Positions 43,260-51,754 of a stretch of DNA of 63,788 bases are shown here, piece by piece (the first letter of the stretch is position 1; each line of letters starts with the position of its first letter). The notes below the pieces were generated by a model. That model was not told the DNA's origin. It worked only from the letters and a program-made list of their open reading frames with translations, and ran no database searches. The stretch covers positions 1 through 63,788 of the forward strand of contig MNQS01000117.1 of the NCBI GenBank assembly GCA_001915545.1, in the 5' to 3' direction. The translations under genes and the position numbers were made by a program. The stretch comes from Bacteroides sp. 43_108 (lineage in GTDB: Bacteria > Bacteroidota > Bacteroidia > Bacteroidales > Bacteroidaceae).

Positions 43260-45158
43260 TTAATTATTTTTTATTGAAGGTACTAATTCTAAAGCTCTAA
43301 GAATGTCTGCCTTATCTTGGCTCTTACCATCATTCCCTATAATTGCGTATGAAGCAATATCACGTTTCCTTTCAATCCTTTCATTTACAACCTCTTCTAC
43401 TGTATCAGTGTAATATAATCTATAAACAAATACAGTCTTCTCTTGACCTCGTCTGTATGCACGTGCTGAGGACTGGTCTTCAAGAGAGGGATTCCACTCC
43501 AGATTATAGTGTATTACGTGATTCGCTCCTGTTATATTAAGTCCTGTTCCAGCTGCCCTCGGGTTAAGGACCAGCATTGCCGGTTCATCTAAATGATTGA
43601 ATTTATCAACTATACACTGCCTGTCTTCTATTGGTGTCTCTCCATTTATAGACCATATTTTAATTCCAAACCTGACAGGTATATCCTCTTCAAATATTTC
43701 GAACATACGTTTATATGAAGTAAAAACAATTACTTTTTCTTTCCGACTTATAATTTCTTCAACAATTTCACAAAATCTTTGATACTTAACCGACACTACA
43801 GATGGATCATCTTTACAAGAACTATCCTTTACTGCATACGGGTGTGTACAATATATGCGTAGTTGTTGTAACATTCCAAGAGAAGGATTTTCTGTATCCA
43901 TTCCATCCTTCAATACTTCCAGATAATTACAATATTGTTGACACTCTATCTCCGACATTCGAAGAGGCTGTGTAGATACTATCTTCTCAGGCAAGTCTTT
44001 AGCTACATCTGAAACAAGTCTACGTACCATTAGTGCAGAGAGTATTGGCTCAATTTTCTTACCACCTTCAATGTCATCAGTAATGTTTTTCTTGAATGTA
44101 TTAAGTGTGCCAAGCAAACCAGGCTGAATAAAGTCTACCAATGACCATATATCCGTTATATGATTTTCAAAAGGGGTTCCAGAAACCGCAAGGCTTCTTA
44201 CTCTATTCAACTGCTTACAGGCTCTAGTTCTGGAACTGTCAGGGTTCTTTATACTTTGAGCTTCATCCAAAACAACCATTTTCCACTTAATCATATTAAG
44301 CATATGAATATCACTTATTACAGTAGTATAGGAAGTTATGATCACATCAAATCCAGAAAAATCCCGAAAATTGCTTATCCTGTAAGGCCCATAATGAACT
44401 ATAACATTAAGTGACGGTGCAAACTTCTTACATTCCCTTTGCCAGTTAGTAAGAAGTGATATTGGTGCAACAACGATTATTGGGGTCATAAACTGACTTT
44501 TCAAATATAACATTTCAGTTATTACCTGCATAGTTTTCCCCAATCCCATTTCATCTCCAAGGATACATCCGTTATTTACTTCTAACATAGTCCTTATCCA
44601 TGAATATCCAGATTCTTGATAAGGGAATAATGTGGCTTTAAGGTCCTTTGGTATACTTGAATCTATAACTACTGGCTTATGTAAAACGGATTGCTCTACA
44701 TGATTCTCAACAACATCTAAGTCACCAAATATACTTTGTTCAATAACGCTTAAATACTGTTTTAAATTAATACGCCCAGAAGATACTATTCCAGACTTTG
44801 TAATTATCTCCTGAATTATACTGCTTGTTTCTGTTATATAGAACCATATATTGTCACATATGCACTGATCTATAAGCAATCCATTTACAATATCTACAGT
44901 TATCTGTTTACCTTTACGAATAGCATAAACATTGAAATATATATCACCTTCGACACTGCTGGTCAACATGATTTTTGCAGCAGCTCCTATTTTAGAGAAA
45001 CGAGTAGCCGGTAAATCTACTAAAGGGCTTTCACATTCTATTCCGTCTATTCTATTCATATCAGAGAAAGAATAAATCTCTGAAGCACTTAGATGGTAAA
45101 TATTGTTACCATCCTTCAGCGCCAAATGGTTATCACATATAATCCAGTTTGCCTTCAT
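43260..45158 (-). CDS. SNF2-family DNA translocase of the restriction island
   Basis: Two RecA-like lobes: Walker A GDEMGLGKT (201-209), DEAQ (298-301), SGTPFENH (about 321), and in the second lobe LVLNPRAAGTGLNITGANHVIHYNLEWNPS shortened here to LNPRAAGTGLNI and DQSSARAYRRGQ. An N-terminal 170-residue domain is unidentified. SWI2/SNF2 ATPases move along DNA. In this operon it probably supplies translocation for the restriction complex. 632 residues. Confidence 0.93.
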   Translation of the reverse strand: MKANWIICDNHLALKDGNNIYHLSASEIYSFSDMNRIDGIECESPLVDLPATRFSKIGAAAKIMLTSSVEGDIYFNVYAIRKGKQITVDIVNGLLIDQCICDNIWFYITETSSIIQEIITKSGIVSSGRINLKQYLSVIEQSIFGDLDVVENHVEQSVLHKPVVIDSSIPKDLKATLFPYQESGYSWIRTMLEVNNGCILGDEMGLGKTMQVITEMLYLKSQFMTPIIVVAPISLLTNWQRECKKFAPSLNVIVHYGPYRISNFRDFSGFDVIITSYTTVISDIHMLNMIKWKMVVLDEAQSIKNPDSSRTRACKQLNRVRSLAVSGTPFENHITDIWSLVDFIQPGLLGTLNTFKKNITDDIEGGKKIEPILSALMVRRLVSDVAKDLPEKIVSTQPLRMSEIECQQYCNYLEVLKDGMDTENPSLGMLQQLRIYCTHPYAVKDSSCKDDPSVVSVKYQRFCEIVEEIISRKEKVIVFTSYKRMFEIFEEDIPVRFGIKIWSINGETPIEDRQCIVDKFNHLDEPAMLVLNPRAAGTGLNITGANHVIHYNLEWNPSLEDQSSARAYRRGQEKTVFVYRLYYTDTVEEVVNERIERKRDIASYAIIGNDGKSQDKADILRALELVPSIKNN

Positions 45159-45160
45159 AA

Positions 45161-45997
45161 TTAACTCATAGATTGAAACCTTTCCAGACTTGCCGCACTT
45201 ATAGAGATACCTTTATTGGCTTTATAAATCTCGTTTGATTCACAAAGTTTAGTATCAGTTTGAGGCTCTGTTTTATATGGTTTTACAGTTATAGTTTTCT
45301 TTTTCAAGTCAATAGTAAAATTATCTGTATTATCTACCAACAACCTTAAAGAAAGAACACAGGAATAATACCATGCTATTGTTGCCAAATATCCAGCACT
45401 TGCATTCACTACATTCATTTGATTAAGAAGCGCAGAGAAATAAAAGTCATTTCTGTCCACAGTTTTATTTCCCGCCCACCAAGAATAATCACTTACAAAT
45501 TTCCAAAGATATGTTGCAACTTTATGTTTATCATCATGTACATCAGAGTAATCATCATTAAGCATTTCCAATGCTGTAGCCATAAAACTGGATTTATCTT
45601 CCATAGTTGGAGCCTCTTTTAATCTGGTCGCATATTCTTTCATTCCTTTATGATTAAGCCCAATACGCTCACAAATCTTAAAGAACAGACTCTGATAGCT
45701 TAACATCTCCGAACAAAAATCAACAAAATATGAAGCAATTACAAACCATTGGTTAGCTATATAAATTTGTTGTTCAAAAGTATTATTTACAACTGTAGTA
45801 TAACTGAAATATTCTACCGTACAGTTTTTTTTATTCAACATGTTACGAAAGGTAACTTTGAATGTATCACTCAGCTTAACCTCCTGCGCTATGAACTCAT
45901 CAGTAAATCTTTTCTTTGCATCTACAAGAACCTGATGTAAATCTTTCAGAATCTGTTTTGATTCAATGACTTGTTCCGTATCTATCACTTTGTTCAT
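45161..45997 (-). CDS. Unknown protein of the restriction island
   Basis: 278 residues, mostly helical, with no recognisable motif. It lies 4 bases downstream of the methyltransferase and 2 bases upstream of the SNF2 gene, so it is part of the operon. The segment DYSWWAGNKTVDRNDFYFSALLNQM is notable for Trp, shown here only as DYSWWAGNKT. Possible regulatory or structural subunit. Not identified. Confidence 0.75.
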   Translation of the reverse strand: MNKVIDTEQVIESKQILKDLHQVLVDAKKRFTDEFIAQEVKLSDTFKVTFRNMLNKKNCTVEYFSYTTVVNNTFEQQIYIANQWFVIASYFVDFCSEMLSYQSLFFKICERIGLNHKGMKEYATRLKEAPTMEDKSSFMATALEMLNDDYSDVHDDKHKVATYLWKFVSDYSWWAGNKTVDRNDFYFSALLNQMNVVNASAGYLATIAWYYSCVLSLRLLVDNTDNFTIDLKKKTITVKPYKTEPQTDTKLCESNEIYKANKGISISAASLERFQSMS

Positions 45998-46001
45998 ATG
46001 C

Positions 46002-47129
46002 CTATATTTTTAATAATTGTTCGACAATTTCTTTTGATAATCTTTTGATAACAGGTATTGCGACACTATTTCCAAACTGATGATATGCCTCCTTTCTTGG
46101 AACAACTATATGAAATTCCAGATTATCAGAATTATAATTTTGGTTATCTGCATTTTCCGGATATTTCCAGCCATTCCCTATAATTCGATAACCCTGTAAA
46201 CGACCTGCTTCAGTTGGAGTTAGTTTTCTGGGATTTAATCCTTTATCAGATTGATCAATAAGAATTTCGCTACCATCTTTCCAATATCTTGCAGATATTG
46301 TACTGCTATATACGCTATTTTCATTAAAAAGTGAATAGCCAAATCCCTTACCGTTAGCCTTGTTCCTTTTCTTTCTCTCTTGATGACCAATCCATAACCT
46401 ATCACTAATAGTATAGTAACTATCAATAGAATCTTCTGGCTCGAAAATATCTGAAACTTTGGTCTTTATTACCTTATCTCCAAGATCTTTCGATTTTTCA
46501 TATATTGTACTACCATCAGGTGCTATTCCATAGGGGAATTTAAAAGTTGTAGCTTTAACAATGTCTTTATACCATGCAACAATAAACAATCTTTCTCTAT
46601 TTTGAGGTACCCCAAAATATTTTGCATTTAAAACATCATAGTTATATGCATACCCCAATTCATCTAATGTTGCTAAAATCGTTTTAAGTGTTTCGCCTTT
46701 CATATGAGTCTTCAATCCTTTCACATTTTCTAGGAACAACACTTTTGGTGGAATACCTGAATCAATTTTTTGCTTAACAATATTAGCTATATTAAAGAAC
46801 AAAGTTCCACGAGTATCTTCAAACCCACGTCTTAAACCTGCAATAGAAAAGGGTTGACAAGGAAAGCCTCCACAACAGACATCAAATGCAGGAATACTTT
46901 CTGGTATTGCTTCTGTTATATCGTTGTTAAAAAACAGATAATTCCCATAACTATCTTTTTGGAAAAGATCTGGTTCTATATCTTTATAGTTAGCTTCATA
47001 TGAAATTCGTGCATATTTATCCCATTCACTGGCAAACACACATTTTCCTCCAACACTATGCATTGCAGTATGAAAGCCTCCAATACCAGCAAACAAATCT
47101 ATAAATGTAAATTTATTTTTCTTCATCAA
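46002..47129 (-). CDS. DNA (cytosine-5-)-methyltransferase
   Basis: All core motifs are present: FIDLFAGIGGFHTA (motif I, 9-22), GGFPCQPFSIAG (motif IV, catalytic C91), LFLENVKGL (motif VI, E134-V136), QNRERLFIVA (VIII), and the C-terminal RLQGYR and YHQFGNSVAIPV (IX-X). 375 residues. It methylates cytosines to protect host DNA from the linked nuclease. Recognition sequence unknown. It overlaps the upstream gene by 4 bases; a second ATG one codon in is equally possible. Confidence 0.95.
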   Translation of the reverse strand: MMKKNKFTFIDLFAGIGGFHTAMHSVGGKCVFASEWDKYARISYEANYKDIEPDLFQKDSYGNYLFFNNDITEAIPESIPAFDVCCGGFPCQPFSIAGLRRGFEDTRGTLFFNIANIVKQKIDSGIPPKVLFLENVKGLKTHMKGETLKTILATLDELGYAYNYDVLNAKYFGVPQNRERLFIVAWYKDIVKATTFKFPYGIAPDGSTIYEKSKDLGDKVIKTKVSDIFEPEDSIDSYYTISDRLWIGHQERKKRNKANGKGFGYSLFNENSVYSSTISARYWKDGSEILIDQSDKGLNPRKLTPTEAGRLQGYRIIGNGWKYPENADNQNYNSDNLEFHIVVPRKEAYHQFGNSVAIPVIKRLSKEIVEQLLKI

Positions 47130-48283
47130 CTTTTCTTTTTAACAAACGATTGTAAAGATTCCTTGGAAATCTGCAATACTGATTTATGTAAATGTTCAGG
47201 AATATCATCTATTACATCATTATTCTTTTTATCACTATTTACAATATACATGGACTGAGCAATTTCCAGAAATTTATTAAATTGTTTCAACCCCCATTGG
47301 TTGTAAACAGTATACTGAAGTTCGTCATTTAGTGTAATTAATTCATCTGATTCAAGAAAATATCTTGAAGACAAATCAGCATTGTCTTTCATCCATTCCT
47401 GTACAACTGATAATGGACGTATGACACCTCTTTGTTTACTTATTATGCCCGATGGGAACACTCTTTCAAGTTCATTATATGTGATACCAGGATGTTCTTT
47501 AACATATTGCTTTACTACAGCAAGAACAAACCTTTTTTTAGGATAAAACTGGCTTCCATTAAAAGAGAAACGTGTTGTATCCTTTGTACTCGCAGAATGA
47601 TTTTCCATTTCTTTAGAACAAAGCTGTTTTTGCGATACAACAATTTCAAGATTCCGCATTTCTTCTTCAATCAACACCCTGTCATATCCCTGTTGCACGA
47701 GAAAATCTGAGAATATGGATTTAAGTATATTCCTGTCCTCTGAAATACGTTTAATATCCAAACGTAATTTAGATAAAACCTCATTTTTTTCATTTAGTGA
47801 AGTTATATAGTCATGAACTAAAGACTTTTTGAAATGTTGAAACAAAAGTAAATCTGATATTTGTATTCCTTCGTGATTACTTTCCTCTAATAGGATTTCT
47901 TTACTAAGGATTATATCTTGATTATTACGATAGAAAAACTTAATACAACTACCGAAGGATATGGCTGCCTCTGTCAATAATTCATCCATTGCAAAGCTTA
48001 CATTATCTGTTTCATTATACTGAAATTCTCCACACTGGATAAAAACAGGAATATAATCGGATTGCACATTTTCTCCATAAGTTTTAGACAATACAATATC
48101 AACATTAGAGCCATTAGGTAAATTATAATTCTTAATCAAAGAGCCATTAGTCTTCCTCCATCCTAGGACTCTAAAACAGTTTTCTACTGCAGAAACAAAT
48201 TCAGCTTTGCTGTAATTACTGTCTAATGTATTTCTTAATATCTCAACTATTTCAAACCAATTCTCATTCATATTTAAGCCCAT
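47126..48283 (-). CDS. Unknown restriction-island protein with possible nuclease-like N-terminus and winged-helix C-terminus
   Basis: 385 residues, first gene of the seven-gene operon. The N-terminal region (AVENCFRVLGWRKTNG, LPNGSNVDIVLSK, YIPVFIQCGEF) resembles restriction-type PD-(D/E)XK domains, but the usual ExK is replaced by IQCGE, so it may be inactive. The C-terminal region (FVLAVVKQYVKEHPGITYNELERVFPSGI) looks like a winged-helix module seen in restriction proteins. ATG at 48271 is a possible alternative start. Function inferred from position only. Confidence 0.7.
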   Translation of the reverse strand: MGLNMNENWFEIVEILRNTLDSNYSKAEFVSAVENCFRVLGWRKTNGSLIKNYNLPNGSNVDIVLSKTYGENVQSDYIPVFIQCGEFQYNETDNVSFAMDELLTEAAISFGSCIKFFYRNNQDIILSKEILLEESNHEGIQISDLLLFQHFKKSLVHDYITSLNEKNEVLSKLRLDIKRISEDRNILKSIFSDFLVQQGYDRVLIEEEMRNLEIVVSQKQLCSKEMENHSASTKDTTRFSFNGSQFYPKKRFVLAVVKQYVKEHPGITYNELERVFPSGIISKQRGVIRPLSVVQEWMKDNADLSSRYFLESDELITLNDELQYTVYNQWGLKQFNKFLEIAQSMYIVNSDKKNNDVIDDIPEHLHKSVLQISKESLQSFVKKKS

Positions 48284-48435
48284 ACAATACTTTCTTAATC
48301 ATCCCGTTTTAATAACCAGAATAATGTTTTAAAGATATTTTTATCTATAAAAATCATACTCTTATTATTATGATTCTTACATTATCATGGGTGATAACCA
48401 TATAATAGAAAATCTATCGGGGAATCACTATTTAA

Positions 48436-48672
48436 TCATACTTTAGGTATCTTTATATAAACAGAGTCATTGGTGGTAGACACCAATAAATCCTTAACAT
48501 CGACCTCAAGTACTCTTGCAATCTCAACTAAAGTTTCTATTGATGGTTGTGAAACGTTTGTACACCATTTTGAAACAGTAGCAGGGTCTTTTTGCAAAGC
48601 TTCTGCAAGCCATTTGTTAGTTCGTTTTTTCTCCACTAAAACGACCTTAATACGATTTATATCTTTTGCCAT
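48436..48672 (-). CDS. XRE-family transcriptional regulator, probable controller of the restriction island
   Basis: 78 residues that are mostly one HTH domain: NKWLAEALQKDPATVSKW (recognition helix region) and TLVEIARVLEVDVKDLL. Same strand as the restriction operon and 150 bases upstream of it, like controller proteins that delay restriction until DNA is methylated. It may also be a stand-alone repressor. Confidence 0.85.
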   Translation of the reverse strand: MAKDINRIKVVLVEKKRTNKWLAEALQKDPATVSKWCTNVSQPSIETLVEIARVLEVDVKDLLVSTTNDSVYIKIPKV

Positions 48673-48691
48673 AAGTATATAATTGTTTGTG

Positions 48692-48699
48692 CAAAAATA
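48692..48699 (-). promoter_or_regulatory. Candidate -7 box of the XRE gene
   Basis: On the minus strand TATTTTTG (TAnnTTTG) ends 20 bases before the ATG. The same octamer is the -7 box of ietA. No -33 TTG is evident. Confidence 0.35.
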
Positions 48700-48880
48700 A
48701 TATAAAAAGATGTATATATGTAAGATTTATAGCCATATTTTCGAGCTATATCTCCATTTCTATTGCGTTTTATGCAATAGAATAAAGTGGTTGTCAGATT
48801 TGAGTGACTCTTGCTGCACTGAATAGCTTTACAGTATTTTAGGCATATGACATTAACAACTTATGTTACCCTTAGAAATG

Positions 48881-49536
48881 GTCTGAAAAACGGAGACAAA
48901 CAGTCCGCTCCGTTAATACAGGCTAGAGCTTGCACTTCCGAAACGGCCAATTTCCTTGAAGACTTACCTTTAAATACAGGCAAGCTGTTCAGACTGTTCG
49001 TATTTCATGCGATACAGGAACAACTTGCCTTCTAAAACGGAAACTTACCGGTTGACTTATCTCGTATCTCGATACTAGGCAAGTTTCAGCCGACAGGTTT
49101 ATACAACCATACAGATAAATCAGGACAGTTGCCAAAGACAGAACCATTAAGGTTGCGCTACTCTTCACTTCAAAGACTCTGACATTGGCAACTGATTATC
49201 GATAACATGTCTGAAAACGAAAACAAGCAGGCCGTTCCGATGATGCAGGCTAAAGCTTGCAATGCCGGAACGGCCTATATCCCTGAATACTCGTCTTAAA
49301 ATACAGGCAAGCTGTTCCGACTGTTCGTATTTCATGCGATGCCGGAACAAATTGCCTTATACTACGGAAACTTACCGGCTGACTTGCTTCGTATCTACAA
49401 TACCAGGCAAGTTTCAGCCGATAGGTTCATCCCATCATGCAGATAAATCAGGGCAGTTGCCAAAGACAGAGCCTTTAAGGTTGCGCTACTCTTCACATCA
49501 AAGGCTCTGACATTGGCAACCGATTACCGGTGGTTT
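48881..49536. repeat. Two tandem 328-bp hairpin-rich repeats, plus a short third partial copy
   Basis: Landmarks recur exactly 328 bases apart: gtctgaaaa at 48881, 49209 and 49537; gttgccaaagaca at 49128 and 49456. Unit 2 (49209-49536) contains four inverted repeats: aggccgttccg/cggaacggcct (49229-49239, 49266-49276), aggcaagctgttccg/cggaacaaattgcct (49305-49319, 49343-49357), a third around cttaccggctgacttgc (about 49369-49427), and a 21-bp stem gttgccaaagacagagccttt paired with 49500-49520. Unit 1 has the same plan but weaker pairing. No convincing ORF. Function unknown. Confidence 0.9.
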
Positions 49537-49608
49537 GTCTGAAAACGGATACTATACTCTTCAGAAATCTTTGAATACTGAATATCAGGAAATCATTGGT
49601 GCGTCATA

Positions 49609-49821
49609 GCCGGAGCCGTTTCTTATGTGCAAAGGTACTGCGGACTGGAGAAACGCCAAGTGACGCTTGCGCTTTCAGTCGGAGGACTTGACGGCAGCCT
49701 TCCGCAAATTTTCTCATGCCTCAAAAATTTGGGCATTCCGTCTGCATTCTCTGACTTCACACTTGTCTTTTTCTCCCTTTGGTCCGCAGTCACAAATGCA
49801 CATAAAACGGTTTATCCCGGC
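49609..49821. repeat. Long imperfect palindrome (about 213 bp), possible structured leader
   Basis: The left arm (from gccggagccgtttcttatgtgc, shown to 20: gccggagccgtttcttatgt) pairs with the right arm acataaaacggtttatcccggc. Further pairs are actgcggact/ggtccgcagt and, at the centre, caaatttt (49705-49712) with aaaatttg (49724-49731). All are co-axial around 49715-49718. It sits 110 bases before the DUF2958 gene. No ORF inside is convincing. Confidence 0.7.
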
Positions 49822-49931
49822 CATGAAGCTCAATGAGCTTTACCAAAGGGAAAAGAACTGGAACTTCAAAATTCAAGTGTTATGCGAGCAAGAAGAATGG
49901 GTATCAAACAATCTTTTAATTTTTTACTGAT

Positions 49932-50291
49932 ATGTGCAGATTGATGACAACACGACTGGCGGAAGCTCTGGAGGGTTATCCGCTCTATTCCCAGGACGGC
50001 AAGGGAAAAGAGGCTGTTTGCCGTGCGGTTTTTACCCTTGGTTCTGTAAGGTGGTTTATCCTTGAAGGAAACAGGGAGGATGACGATGTGATTCTATTCG
50101 GTATCGTAATAGGACTCATGGAGGATGAATACGGGTATATTTCCCTCAATGAGCTTTCGGATGTGGAGCTTGACCTGAGTGCTCAGGGACTTGGCAAGCT
50201 TCAGGTAAGACAGCAGCAGAACTTTAATCCGGTTCCGCTGAAACAGATTCAGGACAGCAGGCTTCAGGAATTTCTTGCAAGGTTTGAATAG
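49932..50291 (+). CDS. DUF2958 domain protein
   Basis: 119 residues with the DUF2958 pattern: YPLYSQDGKGKEAVCRAVFTLG, WFILEG, LFGIVIGLMEDEYGYISL and a C-terminal RLQEFLARF. These proteins are common on Bacteroidales and proteobacterial mobile elements and have no established role. ATG at 49932 is used; 49944 is an alternative. It lies downstream of the long palindrome and before a terminator-like hairpin. Confidence 0.82.
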   Translation: MCRLMTTRLAEALEGYPLYSQDGKGKEAVCRAVFTLGSVRWFILEGNREDDDVILFGIVIGLMEDEYGYISLNELSDVELDLSAQGLGKLQVRQQQNFNPVPLKQIQDSRLQEFLARFE

Positions 50292-50310
50292 TCTGAAATA
50301 AACAGAAGTG

Positions 50311-50341
50311 GCCGGTCCTATCCGTCACGGACAAGACCGGC
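50311..50341 (+). terminator. Terminator-like hairpin after the DUF2958 gene
   Basis: gccggtc (50311-50317) pairs with gaccggc (50335-50341), with an inner tccgt/acgga pair. The sequence after it is only partly T-rich (tgcttatta), so termination is moderately supported. Confidence 0.55.
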
Positions 50342-50389
50342 TGCTTATTATAGCAGGTAAATGAAAACAAAACTATAATTGTATGGTAA

Positions 50390-50773
50390 ATGGAAAATTG
50401 TCGTAATATTTTTAATATCTCTGTCCGGCATGGGTGGAGCGTTTCTATGGAAAATATGGATGGAATCCGGTTTCTCAATTTCAGGAGGAAGACTTCGAGC
50501 GGTGTACCGTTCTGCTTTACAATTGAAGCCGGTGACGGTACAGCCGGCTGCATAGCAAAAGAAATATTCTCTTTCGTCAGTGCCGCTGTTCCTGAACAAT
50601 GTGCAAGGGAATGGATGATTCAGTCAGGAGCAATGGAGCCGTCGGAGTTCCTTCAGGCCGTGGCTGACATGGAGGATGTCAGGCTAAAGGCAAGGCTGTT
50701 GGCTCTTGAACTTGCAGCCATGAATGTCAGATATAATGTCCTGGATACCATTCCATGGGACAGACTGAACTAA
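50390..50773 (+). CDS. Hypothetical protein, 127 residues
   Basis: An aromatic and basic N-terminal half (GWSVSMENMDGIRFLNFRRK) is followed by a helical C-terminal half (EFLQAVADMEDVRLKARLLALE). Composition and codon use resemble the neighbouring genes. It ends tail-to-tail with the excisionase-like gene, overlapping by 4 bases. No family recognised. An internal ATG (50447) is a possible start. Confidence 0.6.
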   Translation: MENCRNIFNISVRHGWSVSMENMDGIRFLNFRRKTSSGVPFCFTIEAGDGTAGCIAKEIFSFVSAAVPEQCAREWMIQSGAMEPSEFLQAVADMEDVRLKARLLALELAAMNVRYNVLDTIPWDRLN

Positions 50774-50991
50774 CGGTGTTTCTTACGCTTGCGGCCACGT
50801 TTGGGCAGACCGGTTTCCTTGTAGGCTATCAGGTCAGTTCCTCTGAACACCCTTTTTGCCTTATCAGGTATCTTCAGGAAAGCCAGCGGCTTTTCCAGGT
50901 AACGGATATAGGCATAGATGGTGCAGCGGTGAACACCCAGGTAACGTGCTGCCTCCTTTACTGAATATGTCTTTTCCGGAACAACTTTCAT
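50770..50991 (-). CDS. Excisionase-like small HTH protein
   Basis: 73 residues with a MerR/Xis-type winged HTH: YSVKEAARYLGVHRCTIYAYI, then a wing-like region and a very basic C-terminus (GLPKRGRKRKKHR). Such proteins bend DNA and direct excision or regulate transfer genes. Located 763 bases from the TGTCAAC cluster's right limit and immediately next to it, so it may bind there. Confidence 0.85.
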   Translation of the reverse strand: MKVVPEKTYSVKEAARYLGVHRCTIYAYIRYLEKPLAFLKIPDKAKRVFRGTDLIAYKETGLPKRGRKRKKHR

Positions 50992-51556
50992 TATTTCTCA
51001 TGCTGGTTAATCTTTTCGTTTATGGGATACCGCAAATGTAAATAACTGATTATTAGCTGTCAATACGTCAAATATGGGATTATTCCGGAGATTGTGGGAT
51101 TTGTATGGATTATGTGTTATCTGTCATATTCAATATGGCTGGGTTAAGGCGATTGATAACGAATCTGTTTTACGGAAATCAGGAAGGTATATATTTGATG
51201 GTTGACAGCGTTGACAGTAAATCCAATGAAAATCCGGCATAATATCTGTCTAGGAAACTACTGTAATACAGCATATTATATTCTTTCTGATTTTTCTTAT
51301 AAAGAATAGAGTATTATAGTGTGTCAACGTTTGGCTATGGATTTTTAGCGGACTGAAAATTGTGGCTACACTTGTCAACGTTTGTCAACGCATGATTTCT
51401 ATGTGAAGTATCTGATACACTGACAGATACTCTCTGTCAACACTGTCACCATTGAAACGTGTGCATTTTATTATCTGAAAACATCTGATGTGAAAGGGAT
51501 ACATGGTTATCCTAATGTACCATTACAGCCACAGGTTTGTTCAGCATGCCTCTTCA
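50992..51556. other. Non-coding regulatory stretch containing the TGTCAAC sites
   Basis: No ORF is convincing in this A+T-rich stretch. It holds the TGTCAAC cluster, and the promoter of the excisionase-like gene must lie at its left end. Confidence 0.5.
51201..51441. repeat. Cluster of TGTCAAC sites (iteron- or operator-like)
   Basis: Six exact TGTCAAC copies occur in 241 bp: two on the minus strand (51201-51207, 51210-51216) and four on the plus strand (51322, 51373, 51383, 51435). Two pairs are spaced 9 and 10 bases, close to one helical turn. A TGTCAAT lies farther left. It is in a 763-bp gap between an excisionase-like gene and the PRTase gene, so regulator, Xis or replication-initiator binding are all possible. 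Confidence 0.75.
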
Positions 51557-51703
51557 GATATTTTTTTGCAAAGGTATCTCCGACATTGCAAACGTCAAAC
51601 ACAGGGCTGAAAATCTTCCTCAAACGGGGTTGAGCGTATTTTCAGCTTCCCTTGTAGTTTGCCTTATTGAATGCCTGCGCTTCTGAGAACTGCAAAAAAT
51701 ATC
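51557..51703. repeat. Second long imperfect palindrome, upstream of the PRTase gene
   Basis: Outer arms gatatttttttgca (51557-51570) and tgcaaaaaatatc (51691-51703), middle arms gctgaaaat (51606-51614) and attttcagc (51638-51646), and inner ctcaa/ttgag (51619-51623, 51630-51634) are nearly co-axial around 51626-51630. It ends 51 bases before the PRTase ATG. The left arm shares tgcaaaggta with the palindrome at 49.6 kb. Confidence 0.65.
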
Positions 51704-51754
51704 CTTCGGGCAAGCTGAAAAAACTTGCAGACAGAAGGGAAAAAATCAGAGCGT

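Noticed and set aside
40304..48283. BREX, DISARM or Dnd system
   Set aside because: No PglZ, DUF1998, PLD or Dnd gene is present. The gene set fits a MORC/GHKL-associated restriction system instead.
48847..49035. 62-codon ORF in the first 328-bp repeat
   Set aside because: It is not kept open in the second unit, and the repeat's structure is in inverted repeats rather than codons.
48881..49545. CRISPR array
   Set aside because: The period is 328 bp with only two full units, and no cas genes are present.
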